A stretch of DNA of 64,000 bases from Acinetobacter brisouii CIP 110357 (GCF_000488275.1 NZ_KI530762.1:2140971-2204970); one strand, 5' to 3'. Numbered from the stretch's first letter, positions 1 to 8,619 are shown. Notes: a model not told the origin generated them from the sequence alone. Translations and numbers: made by a program.

Positions 1-1
1 C

Positions 2-112
2 AAACATGGGGAAACCATTGCTGCACCACATTTGCCTTTCCCGGGAATTGGACATATTTATTCTGCTGATGGGAAAAGTTATCAGTGGATTCCCGTGCAT
101 TTTAAAGATTAA
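2..112 (+). CDS. C-terminal end of a probable MBL-fold metallo-hydrolase (partial)
   Basis: The reading frame is open from the left edge and stops at TAA 110-112, giving 36 residues. The visible tail contains HLPFPGIGHI followed by an aromatic-rich YQWIPV ending. That pattern (H-x-PFPG-x-GH, then a Y-x-W-x-P strand) resembles the C-terminus of metallo-beta-lactamase-fold hydrolases, which would make the histidine a metal ligand. None of the diagnostic HxHxDH metal motif lies inside the window, so the family assignment is inference from the tail only. The next gene is on the opposite strand. Confidence 0.45.
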   Translation, partial: KHGETIAAPHLPFPGIGHIYSADGKSYQWIPVHFKD

Positions 113-170
113 GACAAATCTCTTCGTCCTGAAATAGGTTGATCCTTATTTCAGGACTGAGCAAATAAAT

Positions 171-335
171 TTACGGTTTGTTGGCTGCACTTAACTGATA
201 GTCTTGCTGATACACAGGAGTACCTGCAATGCTTCGTGCATAGTAATTAGGCTGAGTTTTAATCGGCTGTTTTAGCTCACATCCTGTAAGCACAAATAAA
301 CTCATGGCTACGCAGAGTATGGATATTGTCTTCAT
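171..335 (-). CDS. small lipoprotein, 54 aa, unknown function
   Basis: This short gene has a clear lipoprotein signal. It opens MKTISILCVAMSLFVLTGC, with lipobox LTGC and the lipidated Cys at residue 19. About 35 polar residues follow (NYYARSIAGTPVYQQ). The ATG at 335 is preferred over the in-frame ATG at 341 because AGAGGA lies 7 nt upstream of 335 and too close to 341. The product should be anchored in the inner or outer membrane; nothing in the mature part identifies a role. A CDS of this size could be missed by automatic calling, but the signal peptide, spacing and stop are coherent. Confidence 0.7.
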   Translation of the reverse strand: MKTISILCVAMSLFVLTGCELKQPIKTQPNYYARSIAGTPVYQQDYQLSAANKP

Positions 336-604
336 GAGCATATCCTCTTTGTTGTTTTATTCTAAATTAGCACTTTATTTGCAAAATGTTTAAAAAAATA
401 TATTTCAATTTGTGAAGAAACTTATTCCAAGATGATCAAAATCGGCAATAAAAAGATCAGCTTATTTTTAATATGAAATATCTTTAAGAACAGCTTATAT
501 ATTTCATAAAGTCTTTGATATTATCTTGATGACGATGACGGATGCATTCACCTGACGCGCTGAAAATAAATTTAATATAGTGCCAATCCAAAATGATTAG
601 ACAT
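336..604. other. intergenic, AT-rich, contains a 10-bp inverted repeat
   Basis: There is no credible ORF here. The notable structure is the inverted repeat TATGAAATAT (472-481) and ATATTTCATA (499-508), with 17 nt between the arms. The region lies behind the terminator of the exporter at 651 and upstream of the small lipoprotein, so it should hold the lipoprotein promoter. No promoter could be assigned with confidence. Confidence 0.5.
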
Positions 605-637
605 AAAAAAACCTATTGATGAACAATAGGCTTTTTT
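605..637 (-). terminator. rho-independent terminator of the LysE-type gene
   Basis: Stem CCTATTG (612-618) pairs with CAATAGG (624-630) around a 5-nt loop. A-rich and T-rich flanks give a T run on either strand. It lies just past the stop of the minus-strand exporter gene. Confidence 0.85.
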
Positions 638-650
638 AAAATTCTTTAAA

Positions 651-1286
651 CTACTTCATCCCAAAAATCAGTTTCAGCCCAAGCAAAGTCATCACGCCAC
701 CCGCTACACGGTCAAAAATCGCTTTGGATTTTAAATACACTTTACGCGGTACTTCAGCCGAAAGCACCATAGCGACCAGTGAATACCAACCTGCATCAAT
801 AAAAAAGCACAGTATCGGCAAAACCACGTAGTAATAACTCGGGATTTCCTTTGGCAGTAAAGCGGTAAAAATACTGGCGAGGACAATCGCAATTTTCGGG
901 TTGCTGAGTTGTGTGATCAGCCCTAAACGATAGGCTTGCGCATAGCTCATTTTCTGGGTGGTATCTTGCTCGGTCTGCATTGGCTCTTTTGCATGTCGAA
1001 TAATTTTAAATGCGAGCCATAGCAAATACAGACCACCACACACTTTTAACATCAAATATGCGGATGGGACAGCGAGTAAAATTGCCTGTAACCCCATGAC
1101 TGCAAGTAAACCAAATAGTGCTGCACCTGTGCCAGTGCCCAAGGCAGTAAATAAGCCATGCTTCCGTGAAATTGCAATGGAGTTTTTTGCCACATAAATA
1201 AAGGTTGGGCCTGGGCTAATTGCACCTAGCATTAATGCGACTGCAATCGGAAAAAGCGACCACAAACTATTCACGACAGTACCCAT
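651..1286 (-). CDS. LysE/RhtB family amino acid exporter
   Basis: This 211-residue inner membrane protein is predicted to export an amino acid or homoserine-lactone-like metabolite by proton antiport. The N-terminal signature ISPGPTFIYVAKNSI is the family hallmark, and ITQLSNPKIAIVLASIF is the second conserved segment after the cytoplasmic loop. About six hydrophobic helices are seen, as usual for the family at this length. Start ATG 1286 has no strong Shine-Dalgarno. The gene stands alone between the small lipoprotein and a methyltransferase on the same strand. The substrate cannot be read from sequence. A second, distinct family member lies at 34.9 kb. Confidence 0.85.
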   Translation of the reverse strand: MGTVVNSLWSLFPIAVALMLGAISPGPTFIYVAKNSIAISRKHGLFTALGTGTGAALFGLLAVMGLQAILLAVPSAYLMLKVCGGLYLLWLAFKIIRHAKEPMQTEQDTTQKMSYAQAYRLGLITQLSNPKIAIVLASIFTALLPKEIPSYYYVVLPILCFFIDAGWYSLVAMVLSAEVPRKVYLKSKAIFDRVAGGVMTLLGLKLIFGMK

Positions 1287-1321
1287 TTACTGACCAACAA
1301 AGGCGGCTATTTTAGCAGAAC

Positions 1322-2086
1322 TTAAGCTGTTTTTCCCAATACTAAATACATCACATCACTTTGAAATGAGCCATCTGCCTGTATCTGGAAATGTTGCTTG
1401 ACGGCATCAGAGACTTTGCCTTGCAAACCACGAATCGTTTCGACACTACTTGCCGAAGTTTGCATGCGGCAGACCCAACTGTCAAAGTCCAAATGCAATA
1501 CTTGTTTTTCTACTTGCTCAACCTGAAAACCCGCATATTCAGCAAATTGCATCCATTCTTGCAAGTTGTAATTTCGCACATGACTTGGATCACGAATCAT
1601 TTCAATCGTTTGCAAAAAGGTGTCTAAAACAGGCTGACCATTTCCCAAAATATCCACAAAAATCACTTTGCCGTGTGGTTGCAAAACACGATAAATTTCC
1701 TGCATGGCTTGCCCGACATGCTGCCAGTGATGTGCTGAATAGCGGCTAATAATGCAGTCAAAGGATTGATCCGCAAAAGGCAATTGCTCGGCTGTACCCT
1801 GTTGCCCCTGAATTTGGGTTAAACCCTTCTCTTTTGCTTGCTGGCAAACCAATTCCACCATTTCCGGGGTGACATCATAAGCAATCACCTGCTCGGTATA
1901 TGGTGCGACCTGATAACTGACATGCCCCGCCCCACAGCCCAAGTCCAATATGCGTTTGAACTGGTGCTGCTCGATACATTGCTGCATTTTGGCAAATTCT
2001 GCACCTTGAGCATGTACGCTACTGTTCAAATAAGCATTTGATTTATCTTGGTATTGATGTTGATTAACTTGATGTTGTGTATTCAT
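1322..2086 (-). CDS. class I SAM-dependent methyltransferase
   Basis: The product is 254 residues with the Rossmann motif I LDLGCGAGHVS at about residues 47-57 and the acidic residue ending strand 2 in VIAYDVTPEM. It belongs to the UbiE/Methyltransf_11 type and methylates an unidentified small molecule; quinone or biotin-type substrates are possible but not shown. The ATG at 2086 is chosen over the frame extension to 2116 because AAGGAAG lies just upstream and the extra ten residues lack family character. It is divergent from the TetR-MFS operon, with about 180 bp between. The palindromic operator at 2219 is closer to the TetR gene, so shared control is only a possibility. Confidence 0.8.
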   Translation of the reverse strand: MNTQHQVNQHQYQDKSNAYLNSSVHAQGAEFAKMQQCIEQHQFKRILDLGCGAGHVSYQVAPYTEQVIAYDVTPEMVELVCQQAKEKGLTQIQGQQGTAEQLPFADQSFDCIISRYSAHHWQHVGQAMQEIYRVLQPHGKVIFVDILGNGQPVLDTFLQTIEMIRDPSHVRNYNLQEWMQFAEYAGFQVEQVEKQVLHLDFDSWVCRMQTSASSVETIRGLQGKVSDAVKQHFQIQADGSFQSDVMYLVLGKTA

Positions 2087-2218
2087 TTTTTCTTCCTTCT
2101 GACTAATATAAAACACAGCATAAAGAAGATTTAATAAAATAAATAATGATGATTTATAAGCATATACATAAAATAAAGTTATTAATTTACAAAACTATAA
2201 ACACCTATTCCAATACAA

Positions 2219-2236
2219 ACGGACAAATTTGTCCGT
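2219..2236. promoter_or_regulatory. perfect 18-bp palindrome, likely TetR operator
   Basis: ACGGACAAATTTGTCCGT is a perfect 9+9 inverted repeat without spacer. It lies 34 bp upstream of the ATG chosen for the TetR gene. Size, symmetry and position fit an autoregulatory operator bound by a TetR dimer that also controls the efflux genes downstream. Confidence 0.75.
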
Positions 2237-2270
2237 AAAATACCAACAGATTTTGAATGACTTGGCAATC

Positions 2271-2840
2271 ATGAGCAAACACTTACAACGTGCAGCACAA
2301 AACCGTGAAGAGCTTTTAAATGCTGCGGCAGAAATGATTAAAGCACATGGTATCCATGTGCCTTTACAGATGATTATTGATTATGCCGGGGTTGGCCGTG
2401 CCACGTTTTATCGTAATTTTGCTGACCGCAAACACTTGATTTATGCCTTATTGCAACAGTCCATTGAAAATCTGGAAACACGTGCCAAATATTATGGGCA
2501 GTTTGAAAATGGCTTGTTTTTATTGATTTACAGTCATATTGACAATCTGCCACACTTATCTGCACTAAAAGAATACTGGCGTGTTCTCGATAGCAATGAA
2601 GCACAGCTACAAGAGCTCATCCAGCAACATCAGCAGATTATTCAACCTCTGATTGATCAAGCCATTGCAGCAAAGGTTTGTCGTCCGGATCTGACTTTTG
2701 AAGATTACCGTAGCATTATTTCGATTTTAACTGCATCGTTTCGTGGACATACCGAACAAGAACAAATACGCCTTGCCAAACGTGCGATTGAATTGTTACT
2801 GACAGGGATTCAGGTATCACACGAGGCACGTTATGGATAA
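2271..2840 (+). CDS. TetR/AcrR family transcriptional repressor of the efflux operon
   Basis: This is a 189-residue regulator with an N-terminal helix-turn-helix around residues 30-52 (MIIDYAGVGRATFYRNFADR) and a helical ligand-binding C-terminal domain. Start ATG 2271 is preferred. The frame also opens at a TTG inside the operator palindrome, which would put coding sequence over the binding site. The stop overlaps the start of the MFS gene by 8 nt, so regulator and pump are co-transcribed. Expected behaviour, by analogy with TetR-type efflux repressors, is repression through the 2219-2236 palindrome and release by a pump substrate. The ligand is unknown. Confidence 0.85.
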   Translation: MSKHLQRAAQNREELLNAAAEMIKAHGIHVPLQMIIDYAGVGRATFYRNFADRKHLIYALLQQSIENLETRAKYYGQFENGLFLLIYSHIDNLPHLSALKEYWRVLDSNEAQLQELIQQHQQIIQPLIDQAIAAKVCRPDLTFEDYRSIISILTASFRGHTEQEQIRLAKRAIELLLTGIQVSHEARYG

Positions 2841-4476
2841 ACAGCCACGTTATCTGGAGACACCGCCCGACTGGACTGCCGATGAACGCCCAATCTTGCC
2901 AGGCTCTCCTCCTACAATTGAGCACCCACGTGGCAAGCGCTATTTATATTTTTTTATCGGTATATTTATTGCACTTTCCGCAGGGCTGAGTAACGGTTTT
3001 ATTAGCGCCAATTTACCTCAGCTACAAGGTGAATACGGCTTAACCCCTATCGAAGGAGCATGGTTACCTGCCGTATATGTCATGGCAAATGTCAGTTCCA
3101 ACCTGATTTTGTTTAAAGCCCGACAGCAGTATGGACTGCGTTTGTTTAGTGAAATTGGCTTGTTGGCATTTATTGCCGTCATGGTCATGCATATTTTGGT
3201 CAATAACTATCAATCTGCGCTATTTGCCCGCTTTATTAGTGGTTTGGCAGCAGCGCCTCTTAGCTCGCTGGGCATGTATTACATCATGCAAGGCTTTAGC
3301 AAAGAACATCGCATTAAAGGACTGTATCTGGGAATTGGGATTGGACAATTGGGCGTACCGCTAGCATGGATTATTTCTCCACTTCTGGTGAACGTCAACA
3401 ACTGGACGGTGCTGTATACCTTTGAACTTGGTCTGAGCATTTGCTGTTTTGCGATGGTGGTTTCACTCAAGTTGCCGCGTAGCTTACGTATTGCTGTCTT
3501 TGAAAAAGGGGATTTCCTGACCTTTGCCTTACTTGCCCCAGGCTTTGCCTGTTTATGTGCAGTTCTGGTACAAGGGCCGCTACGCTGGTGGTTTGACTCA
3601 CCGTGGATTGCTTATGTGCTGATCTGTGGTTTTACCTTGCTGGTTTTGGGGTTTTTCTATGAGCATCAGCGTACTAACCCACTGATTATGACGCGCTGGT
3701 TAGGCACTTGGCCAACACTACGTTTTATTATTGCGGCATTCGCCCTGCGTCTACTGATGTCAGAGCAAACCTATGCAGCCGTTAACTTTCTAAAAACAGT
3801 CGGTATGGGACCTGACCAGTTTGTCAGCCTCTACACAGTGATTTTTTTTGGCATGCTTGCAGGCGCTATTTTCAGTGCACTGACCTTTACCCGTGAACGG
3901 ATTGTCTTGCAATTGGTCTTTGCCGAATTTTTGGTACTTATCGCCTGTGGTCTGGACTTTCATTTGACCAGTGATGTGCGACCCGCCAATTTTTATCATA
4001 GTCAGTTTTTAGTGGCATTTGCAGGCGGTCTGTTTATTGGCCCACTGGTGCTGGTGGGTTTTGGTCGTGCCTTGCAACAAGGTGCAGGTCATGTTGTGAC
4101 TTATCTGGTGCTGTTTTCGGCAACCCAGAGTTTTGGTGGCTTGGTCGGGTCTTCATTTTTTTCCACTTACCAAAAAGAACGCACTCAAGTTTATCAACTC
4201 ACCATTAACAATGCCCTGGAAGCTACCGATCCTAACGTGACGCAGCGCCTCAGCCAGTATCAAAGCAAGTACGCTTCTTATATTACCGATAACAGCAAAG
4301 CCCTAGTACAGGCAAAAGCCAGCCTGTCACAAGTTACTACTCGTGAAGCACAGGTACGAGCCTATAACGATGTGATTTATTTAAATGGTATTTTTGCCGT
4401 AATTTTACTGGTTTGGGGCTTTAGCAACATTGCATCGACACACTACAATGCCCGCCGCCAACCTCAATCCTCTTAA
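2833..4476 (+). CDS. MFS efflux transporter, DHA2/EmrB-like
   Basis: This is a 547-residue inner membrane drug:proton antiporter, within the usual size range of 14-helix DHA2 pumps. After a hydrophilic N-terminus of about 35 residues comes the first helix, then the segment GFISANLPQLQGEYGLTPIE with family character. Near the C-terminus a long polar stretch (STYQKERTQVYQL to VTTREAQVRAY) sits before the last helix. It is probably a periplasmic loop able to touch the partner adaptor. The start overlaps the TetR gene and the HlyD gene follows after 15 nt, so the set forms a tripartite-type pump. No outer membrane channel is encoded here and one would have to be borrowed. Confidence 0.85.
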   Translation: MDKQPRYLETPPDWTADERPILPGSPPTIEHPRGKRYLYFFIGIFIALSAGLSNGFISANLPQLQGEYGLTPIEGAWLPAVYVMANVSSNLILFKARQQYGLRLFSEIGLLAFIAVMVMHILVNNYQSALFARFISGLAAAPLSSLGMYYIMQGFSKEHRIKGLYLGIGIGQLGVPLAWIISPLLVNVNNWTVLYTFELGLSICCFAMVVSLKLPRSLRIAVFEKGDFLTFALLAPGFACLCAVLVQGPLRWWFDSPWIAYVLICGFTLLVLGFFYEHQRTNPLIMTRWLGTWPTLRFIIAAFALRLLMSEQTYAAVNFLKTVGMGPDQFVSLYTVIFFGMLAGAIFSALTFTRERIVLQLVFAEFLVLIACGLDFHLTSDVRPANFYHSQFLVAFAGGLFIGPLVLVGFGRALQQGAGHVVTYLVLFSATQSFGGLVGSSFFSTYQKERTQVYQLTINNALEATDPNVTQRLSQYQSKYASYITDNSKALVQAKASLSQVTTREAQVRAYNDVIYLNGIFAVILLVWGFSNIASTHYNARRQPQSS

Positions 4477-4491
4477 TTTTAGAGAAATGCT

Positions 4492-5646
4492 ATGAGTGAA
4501 CAGCCAAAAACCGATGATCGCCCAGCTGAACAAGAAGCCACATCGACAGCACAGCAACAACCGCATTTAAAGGCAGTGCCTCGGGTCAGCAAGCTGATTG
4601 AAACCAAAAAATCAACCTTGATCCTGATGTTCTTTGTGCTATTGCTTGGGATTAGTGTGATTATGTGGGCATGGCAGATTGGCCCATTCAATACCCCAAT
4701 CCAGCAGACAGATAACAGTTATATTAAAGGTAAAACCACTGTTTTATCTTCTCAAATCAATGGCTATATTCAGGATGTTTTAGTCAGTGACTTTGATCAT
4801 GTCAAAAAAGGACAAATTCTGATTCGAATTGACCCGACAACGTATAATCAAAAAGTGTCACAAGCCCAATCCAGTGTCGAGCAAGCTGCAAATAACTTTA
4901 ACAATCAAAAACAAACCATTGCCCAGCGTCAAGCCGATATTGCGGCAGCACAGGCTAAAGTTGCTCAGATCGAAGCCCAATATCAGCTTTCCTTACAACA
5001 GCTGCATCGTTATCAGGCTTTAGGTGATACAGGTGCGGTTTCCAAAACAGATCTGGATCAAAGCCGAGCCAATGTTGCCAACAATCTGGCCTTACTCAAT
5101 GAAGCCAAAGCCAACGTCAAAGTCGCCGAAGAAGCTTTAAAAACCGCACAAATTGCTACAGTAGGCTTACAGGCACAAGTTAAAAATGCAACAGCACAAC
5201 TCGATCAAGCCAATACCACCAAAGATTACAGCATCATCACCGCCCCTATGGATGGGCAACTGGGTGAAGTTTCTCCGCGGATAGGACAATATGTTGCAGC
5301 AGGCTCGCAATTACTGTATCTCATTCCTCAAACTACTTGGGTGGTTGCCAACTTTAAGGAAACCCAGATTGCCAATATGCAGATCGGGCAAAAAGCTTCG
5401 TTTACCGTAGATGCGTTGAATCACAAAAAATTTACAGGACGGGTTGAGGAAATTTCTCCTGCCGCAGGCTCTGAGTTTAGTGTTTTAAAAACCGATAATG
5501 CGACAGGCAACTTTACCAAAGTGGTGCAGCGTATTGCGGTAAAAATTGCAATTGACCCCAATCAACCTGAATTGGAACGCCTCAGACCTGGAATGTCGGT
5601 CATTAGCTCGGTTGATACTTCGACACAAGGAACAGGCACACGCTAA
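4492..5646 (+). CDS. HlyD/EmrA family periplasmic adaptor
   Basis: This 384-residue membrane fusion protein has a cytoplasmic N-tail, a single membrane anchor at residues 43-61, and a first lipoyl half-motif (TDNSYIKGKTTVLSSQING). A long alanine/glutamine-rich coiled coil follows (about 115-240), then the second lipoyl half (DYSIITAPMDGQLGEVSPRIG) and a beta-barrel domain. It links the MFS pump to an outer membrane channel across the periplasm. SD-like AGAGAAATGCT precedes the ATG. The stop codon overlaps the start of the PLP enzyme gene (TAATG), indicating translational coupling. Confidence 0.9.
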   Translation: MSEQPKTDDRPAEQEATSTAQQQPHLKAVPRVSKLIETKKSTLILMFFVLLLGISVIMWAWQIGPFNTPIQQTDNSYIKGKTTVLSSQINGYIQDVLVSDFDHVKKGQILIRIDPTTYNQKVSQAQSSVEQAANNFNNQKQTIAQRQADIAAAQAKVAQIEAQYQLSLQQLHRYQALGDTGAVSKTDLDQSRANVANNLALLNEAKANVKVAEEALKTAQIATVGLQAQVKNATAQLDQANTTKDYSIITAPMDGQLGEVSPRIGQYVAAGSQLLYLIPQTTWVVANFKETQIANMQIGQKASFTVDALNHKKFTGRVEEISPAAGSEFSVLKTDNATGNFTKVVQRIAVKIAIDPNQPELERLRPGMSVISSVDTSTQGTGTR

Positions 5647-6545
5647 TGCAGATTCAAGCCCAGTTGCCTCAAATTCCTGTACAAACTTTAATACAACGCA
5701 ACGAGATTCAACTTGATCTGAAACGGCTGGATTTGGTTCATCCCCAAATTTCAGGCAACAAATTTTATAAACTCAAATACAACCTACAACAGGCACAGCA
5801 ACAAGGCAAAACGGCTGTGCTCACTTTCGGGGGCGCATATTCCAATCATATTGCAGCAACGGCATACGCTGCTCAAATGCTTGGCCTAGAAAGTATTGGT
5901 ATCATTCGGGGAGAAGAACTAGCACAGCGTCCACTCAACCCAACTTTACAAACTGCACACGAGATGGGGATGCAACTTGAATTTATTTCACGGCAAACCT
6001 ATCAACAACGTCATGAACCAGACTTTTTACAGCAGTTACACTCGCAATTCCCCGACTGTTATCTGATTCCTGAAGGAGGAACCAATGCACTTGCCATTCA
6101 AGGCTGTCAGGAAATTCTAACTTCGGAAGATTTAAATCATTATGATGTGTTCTGCTGTGCAGTTGGTACTGGCGGTACACTATCAGGTTTAATCCAAGCC
6201 AGTGATTCACGTCATCAGTTACTGGGTTTTTCTGCACTTAAAGGTGAGTTTCTGACACAAGAGGTGAAGCAATTTACCGACAAAAGTAACTGGAAAATTC
6301 TCGATGATTACTGTTGTGGTGGTTATGCCAAAATATCACCTGAACTGATCCAATTTATTCAAACATTTGAACAGCAATATCAGATTCCACTTGAACAGGT
6401 GTATACAGGCAAAATGCTGATGGGAATTTTTGACCTGATTCAACAAGGTTTTTTTCAGTCAGGTACACGAATTCTCGCCATTCACACAGGTGGTTTACAA
6501 GGGCGGGCACAAGAGTTAGGCGACATGCCAAAAATTTCAGTATAA
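5646..6545 (+). CDS. PLP-dependent ACC deaminase / D-cysteine desulfhydrase family enzyme
   Basis: The 299-residue protein is a fold-II PLP enzyme. The cofactor lysine is K39 in SGNKFYKLKY; the ring-stacking and substrate segment is TFGGAYSNHIAA; a glycine-rich phosphate cup is seen as AVGTGGTLSG. The family includes 1-aminocyclopropane-1-carboxylate deaminase and D-cysteine desulfhydrase, and sequence alone does not separate these. Many bacterial members act on D-cysteine or related D-amino acids. The start overlaps the upstream adaptor stop, so it is co-transcribed with the efflux genes, perhaps only through operon convenience. Confidence 0.75.
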   Translation: MQIQAQLPQIPVQTLIQRNEIQLDLKRLDLVHPQISGNKFYKLKYNLQQAQQQGKTAVLTFGGAYSNHIAATAYAAQMLGLESIGIIRGEELAQRPLNPTLQTAHEMGMQLEFISRQTYQQRHEPDFLQQLHSQFPDCYLIPEGGTNALAIQGCQEILTSEDLNHYDVFCCAVGTGGTLSGLIQASDSRHQLLGFSALKGEFLTQEVKQFTDKSNWKILDDYCCGGYAKISPELIQFIQTFEQQYQIPLEQVYTGKMLMGIFDLIQQGFFQSGTRILAIHTGGLQGRAQELGDMPKISV

Positions 6546-6575
6546 TGCGCGGTTTTTAACATTCGGAGAACTCAC

Positions 6576-7775
6576 ATGGCTGCTCTACAGTATGATGTCA
6601 TCGTATTAGGCGCAGGCGCATCAGGCTTGATGTTGGCAGCATGTGCAGCCAAACGCGGACGCTCCGTATTGGTACTGGAAAAAGCCAATAAAGTCGGCAA
6701 AAAAATCCTGATGTCAGGCGGTGGTAAATGTAACTTCACCAATCTGGATGTCGAACCTGAAAATTATCTTTGCCATAACCCTCATTTTGTCAAATCGGCA
6801 CTTTCACGTTATAACCAGTGGGATTTTATTGGTCTGGTCTGTGAATATGGAATTGCCTACGAAGAACGCAAGCACGGGCAACTGTTTACTTTAAACGGCG
6901 CCAAAGATATTTTAAATATGTTGCTTGCGGAATGTAGCAAAACAGATTTGGTCGACATCCAAACTTCAGCAGAGGTTACCCAAGTCCAAGCGCTTGCAGA
7001 GCATCAGTTTAGTGTTAAAACCTCTACTCAAAGCTATCAGACTGAATCGGTTGTGGTCGCAACAGGCGGTTTGTCTATTCCAACACTCGGCGGTTCAGAT
7101 TTTGGTTATAAACTGGCACAACAATTCGGGCATCGAGTTTATCCGACTCGTGCAGGTTTGGTTCCTTTTACTTTTTCCGATCAATTTAAAGAAGTCACAA
7201 GTCGTTTAAGTGGCAATGCTTTAGAAGCAACTTTAAGCAATGCGGATGCTGCCTTTACCGAAGCATTACTCTTCACTCATCGTGGTTTGAGTGGTCCAAG
7301 TTCATTGCAACTATCTAACTATTGGCAGGTTGGCGAAAGTTTCCAGATCAACTTTTTCCCAACGCATGATCTTTGTGCATGGCTAAAACAGAAAAAACTG
7401 AGCCAACCGAAAAGTTTATTGCGCACATTACTGAGTGAACTTGCAGCAAAGTCTGTGATCATTGAACTGCAGCAACTGATTTGGTCAAGCGACAGTGAAA
7501 CCGCAATTGGTCAATTCAGCGATCAAAAACTGGAAAATATTGCGACTCAGCTACAAAACTTTCAGGTCAAGCCATCGGGTACTGAAGGCTACCGCACAGC
7601 AGAAGTGACTTTAGGCGGGGTTGATACGGATGAGGTTTCATCTAAAACCATGGAAAGTAAAAAGCAGAAAGGTTTATTCTTTTTAGGAGAAGTACTGGAT
7701 GTAACGGGACACTTGGGCGGATACAATTTTCAATGGGCATGGTCATCTGCCGTTGCAGCAGCAGAATATGTGTAA
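6576..7775 (+). CDS. BaiN/HI0933-type NAD(P)/FAD-dependent oxidoreductase
   Basis: This is a 399-residue flavoprotein. The FAD-binding Rossmann motif is VLGAGASGLMLA near the N-terminus, followed by LMSGGGKCNFTN, the family fingerprint. ATGGLSIPTLGGSDFGY is the second nucleotide-contact segment. The C-terminal GEVLDVTGHLGGYNFQWAW closes the FAD site. The length is typical of the family. The physiological substrate in non-gut bacteria is unknown. CGGAGAA lies 8 nt before the ATG. The gene appears to have its own short transcription unit, ending at a small hairpin. Confidence 0.85.
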   Translation: MAALQYDVIVLGAGASGLMLAACAAKRGRSVLVLEKANKVGKKILMSGGGKCNFTNLDVEPENYLCHNPHFVKSALSRYNQWDFIGLVCEYGIAYEERKHGQLFTLNGAKDILNMLLAECSKTDLVDIQTSAEVTQVQALAEHQFSVKTSTQSYQTESVVVATGGLSIPTLGGSDFGYKLAQQFGHRVYPTRAGLVPFTFSDQFKEVTSRLSGNALEATLSNADAAFTEALLFTHRGLSGPSSLQLSNYWQVGESFQINFFPTHDLCAWLKQKKLSQPKSLLRTLLSELAAKSVIIELQQLIWSSDSETAIGQFSDQKLENIATQLQNFQVKPSGTEGYRTAEVTLGGVDTDEVSSKTMESKKQKGLFFLGEVLDVTGHLGGYNFQWAWSSAVAAAEYV

Positions 7776-7780
7776 CTGCC

Positions 7781-7799
7781 GAAGGAACACTATTCCTTC
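7781..7799. terminator. weak hairpin between convergent genes
   Basis: GAAGGAA (7781-7787) pairs with TTCCTTC (7793-7799) around a 5-nt loop. It sits between the stops of the flavoprotein gene and the convergent small membrane protein. No good T run follows on either strand, so termination efficiency is doubtful. Confidence 0.45.
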
Positions 7800-7813
7800 A
7801 GCAGTATATATGT

Positions 7814-8005
7814 TTAATTTTTCACGACTTTTGTCACTTGAGGATGCCCTGTATAAGCATCTTTGGCACTTGGGCTGCTGTAACTGAACATGTAGGCCAC
7901 AACTGCTACATAAAATAAAACAATCATGGCAAACATAAAACGCACGAGACGTTTATTTTCTTTTACATACATCTCATGAAGTGACCGACTTAGATGGCGT
8001 AACAT
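7814..8005 (-). CDS. small single-pass membrane protein, 63 aa
   Basis: The basic N-terminus (MLRHLSRSLHEMYVKENKRLVRF) is followed by one hydrophobic helix (FAMIVLFYVAVVAYMF) and a short polar tail, so an inner membrane protein with the N-terminus inside is expected. The ATG at 8005 is chosen because AGGAGG lies 8 nt upstream; the in-frame ATG at 8011 is only 2 nt from that SD. The strong SD and convincing topology support a real gene. No family is recognised. Confidence 0.65.
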   Translation of the reverse strand: MLRHLSRSLHEMYVKENKRLVRFMFAMIVLFYVAVVAYMFSYSSPSAKDAYTGHPQVTKVVKN

Positions 8006-8168
8006 AGTCATCTCCTCCTTTCTATCACGTCAATTCGACTATTTTTTATACTACATCAAGTTTGTGTTGTGTTGTGTGAAGAAGCATTATCATCACGTAT
8101 ACATTGTTTATCTGCTGTAGCCTAAAAATAGGCTATACTATGTGCCACTTTTTCAATGCACCACGATT

Positions 8169-8591
8169 ATGTCGTATAGCCTGCAATCCACTTCCCTTGA
8201 ACTCGACACTGATGTGACGCATCAATGCTATTTACATTATACGCGAGATCAGCATCTGATCGGCGTGATTGAGTTTAGCAAGCCAAGCTATGTACTCAAG
8301 TGGGGTGATTTGGAATATTTTCGTCGCCGTACAGAAGAATTTTCTGTCATGCCATTTCCTGACTTTATCAGTGCAATAGTGATCGATTTACGTAATATCG
8401 AAGCATTTCTCGATCAGGATACACTCATTGTTCCTTGGCGTTTAGTCGATGAAGAATGTCCTATTCGCTTGGTCGTACCACAAGATCGACTCGAATATTA
8501 TGCAGGTTTTTTTGAACCGACCTGGCTCAGTTCCGATGTTGAAACTGCAATTAGTGAAATCCGTACCTTTATGGATATGTTTGTGCATTAA
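8169..8591 (+). CDS. hypothetical soluble protein, 140 aa
   Basis: No family was recognised. The protein is acidic and mixed alpha/beta in character (for example VLKWGDLEYFRRRTEEF, AIVIDLRNIEAFLDQDTLIV), with no signal peptide or membrane segment, so it is probably cytoplasmic. An upstream in-frame GTG at 8142 exists. The ATG at 8169 is preferred because a TATACT -10-like hexamer at 8134-8139 would place the transcript start at about 8146. The gene is convergent with fpr at its 3' end. Confidence 0.6.
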   Translation: MSYSLQSTSLELDTDVTHQCYLHYTRDQHLIGVIEFSKPSYVLKWGDLEYFRRRTEEFSVMPFPDFISAIVIDLRNIEAFLDQDTLIVPWRLVDEECPIRLVVPQDRLEYYAGFFEPTWLSSDVETAISEIRTFMDMFVH

Positions 8592-8619
8592 GCTGCGGCA
8601 AACATATCCAGAGTTATTT

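Noticed and set aside
651-1286. Duplicate of the exporter at 34914-35537
   Set aside because: The two proteins share only family signatures; they are distinct members, not a recent duplication.
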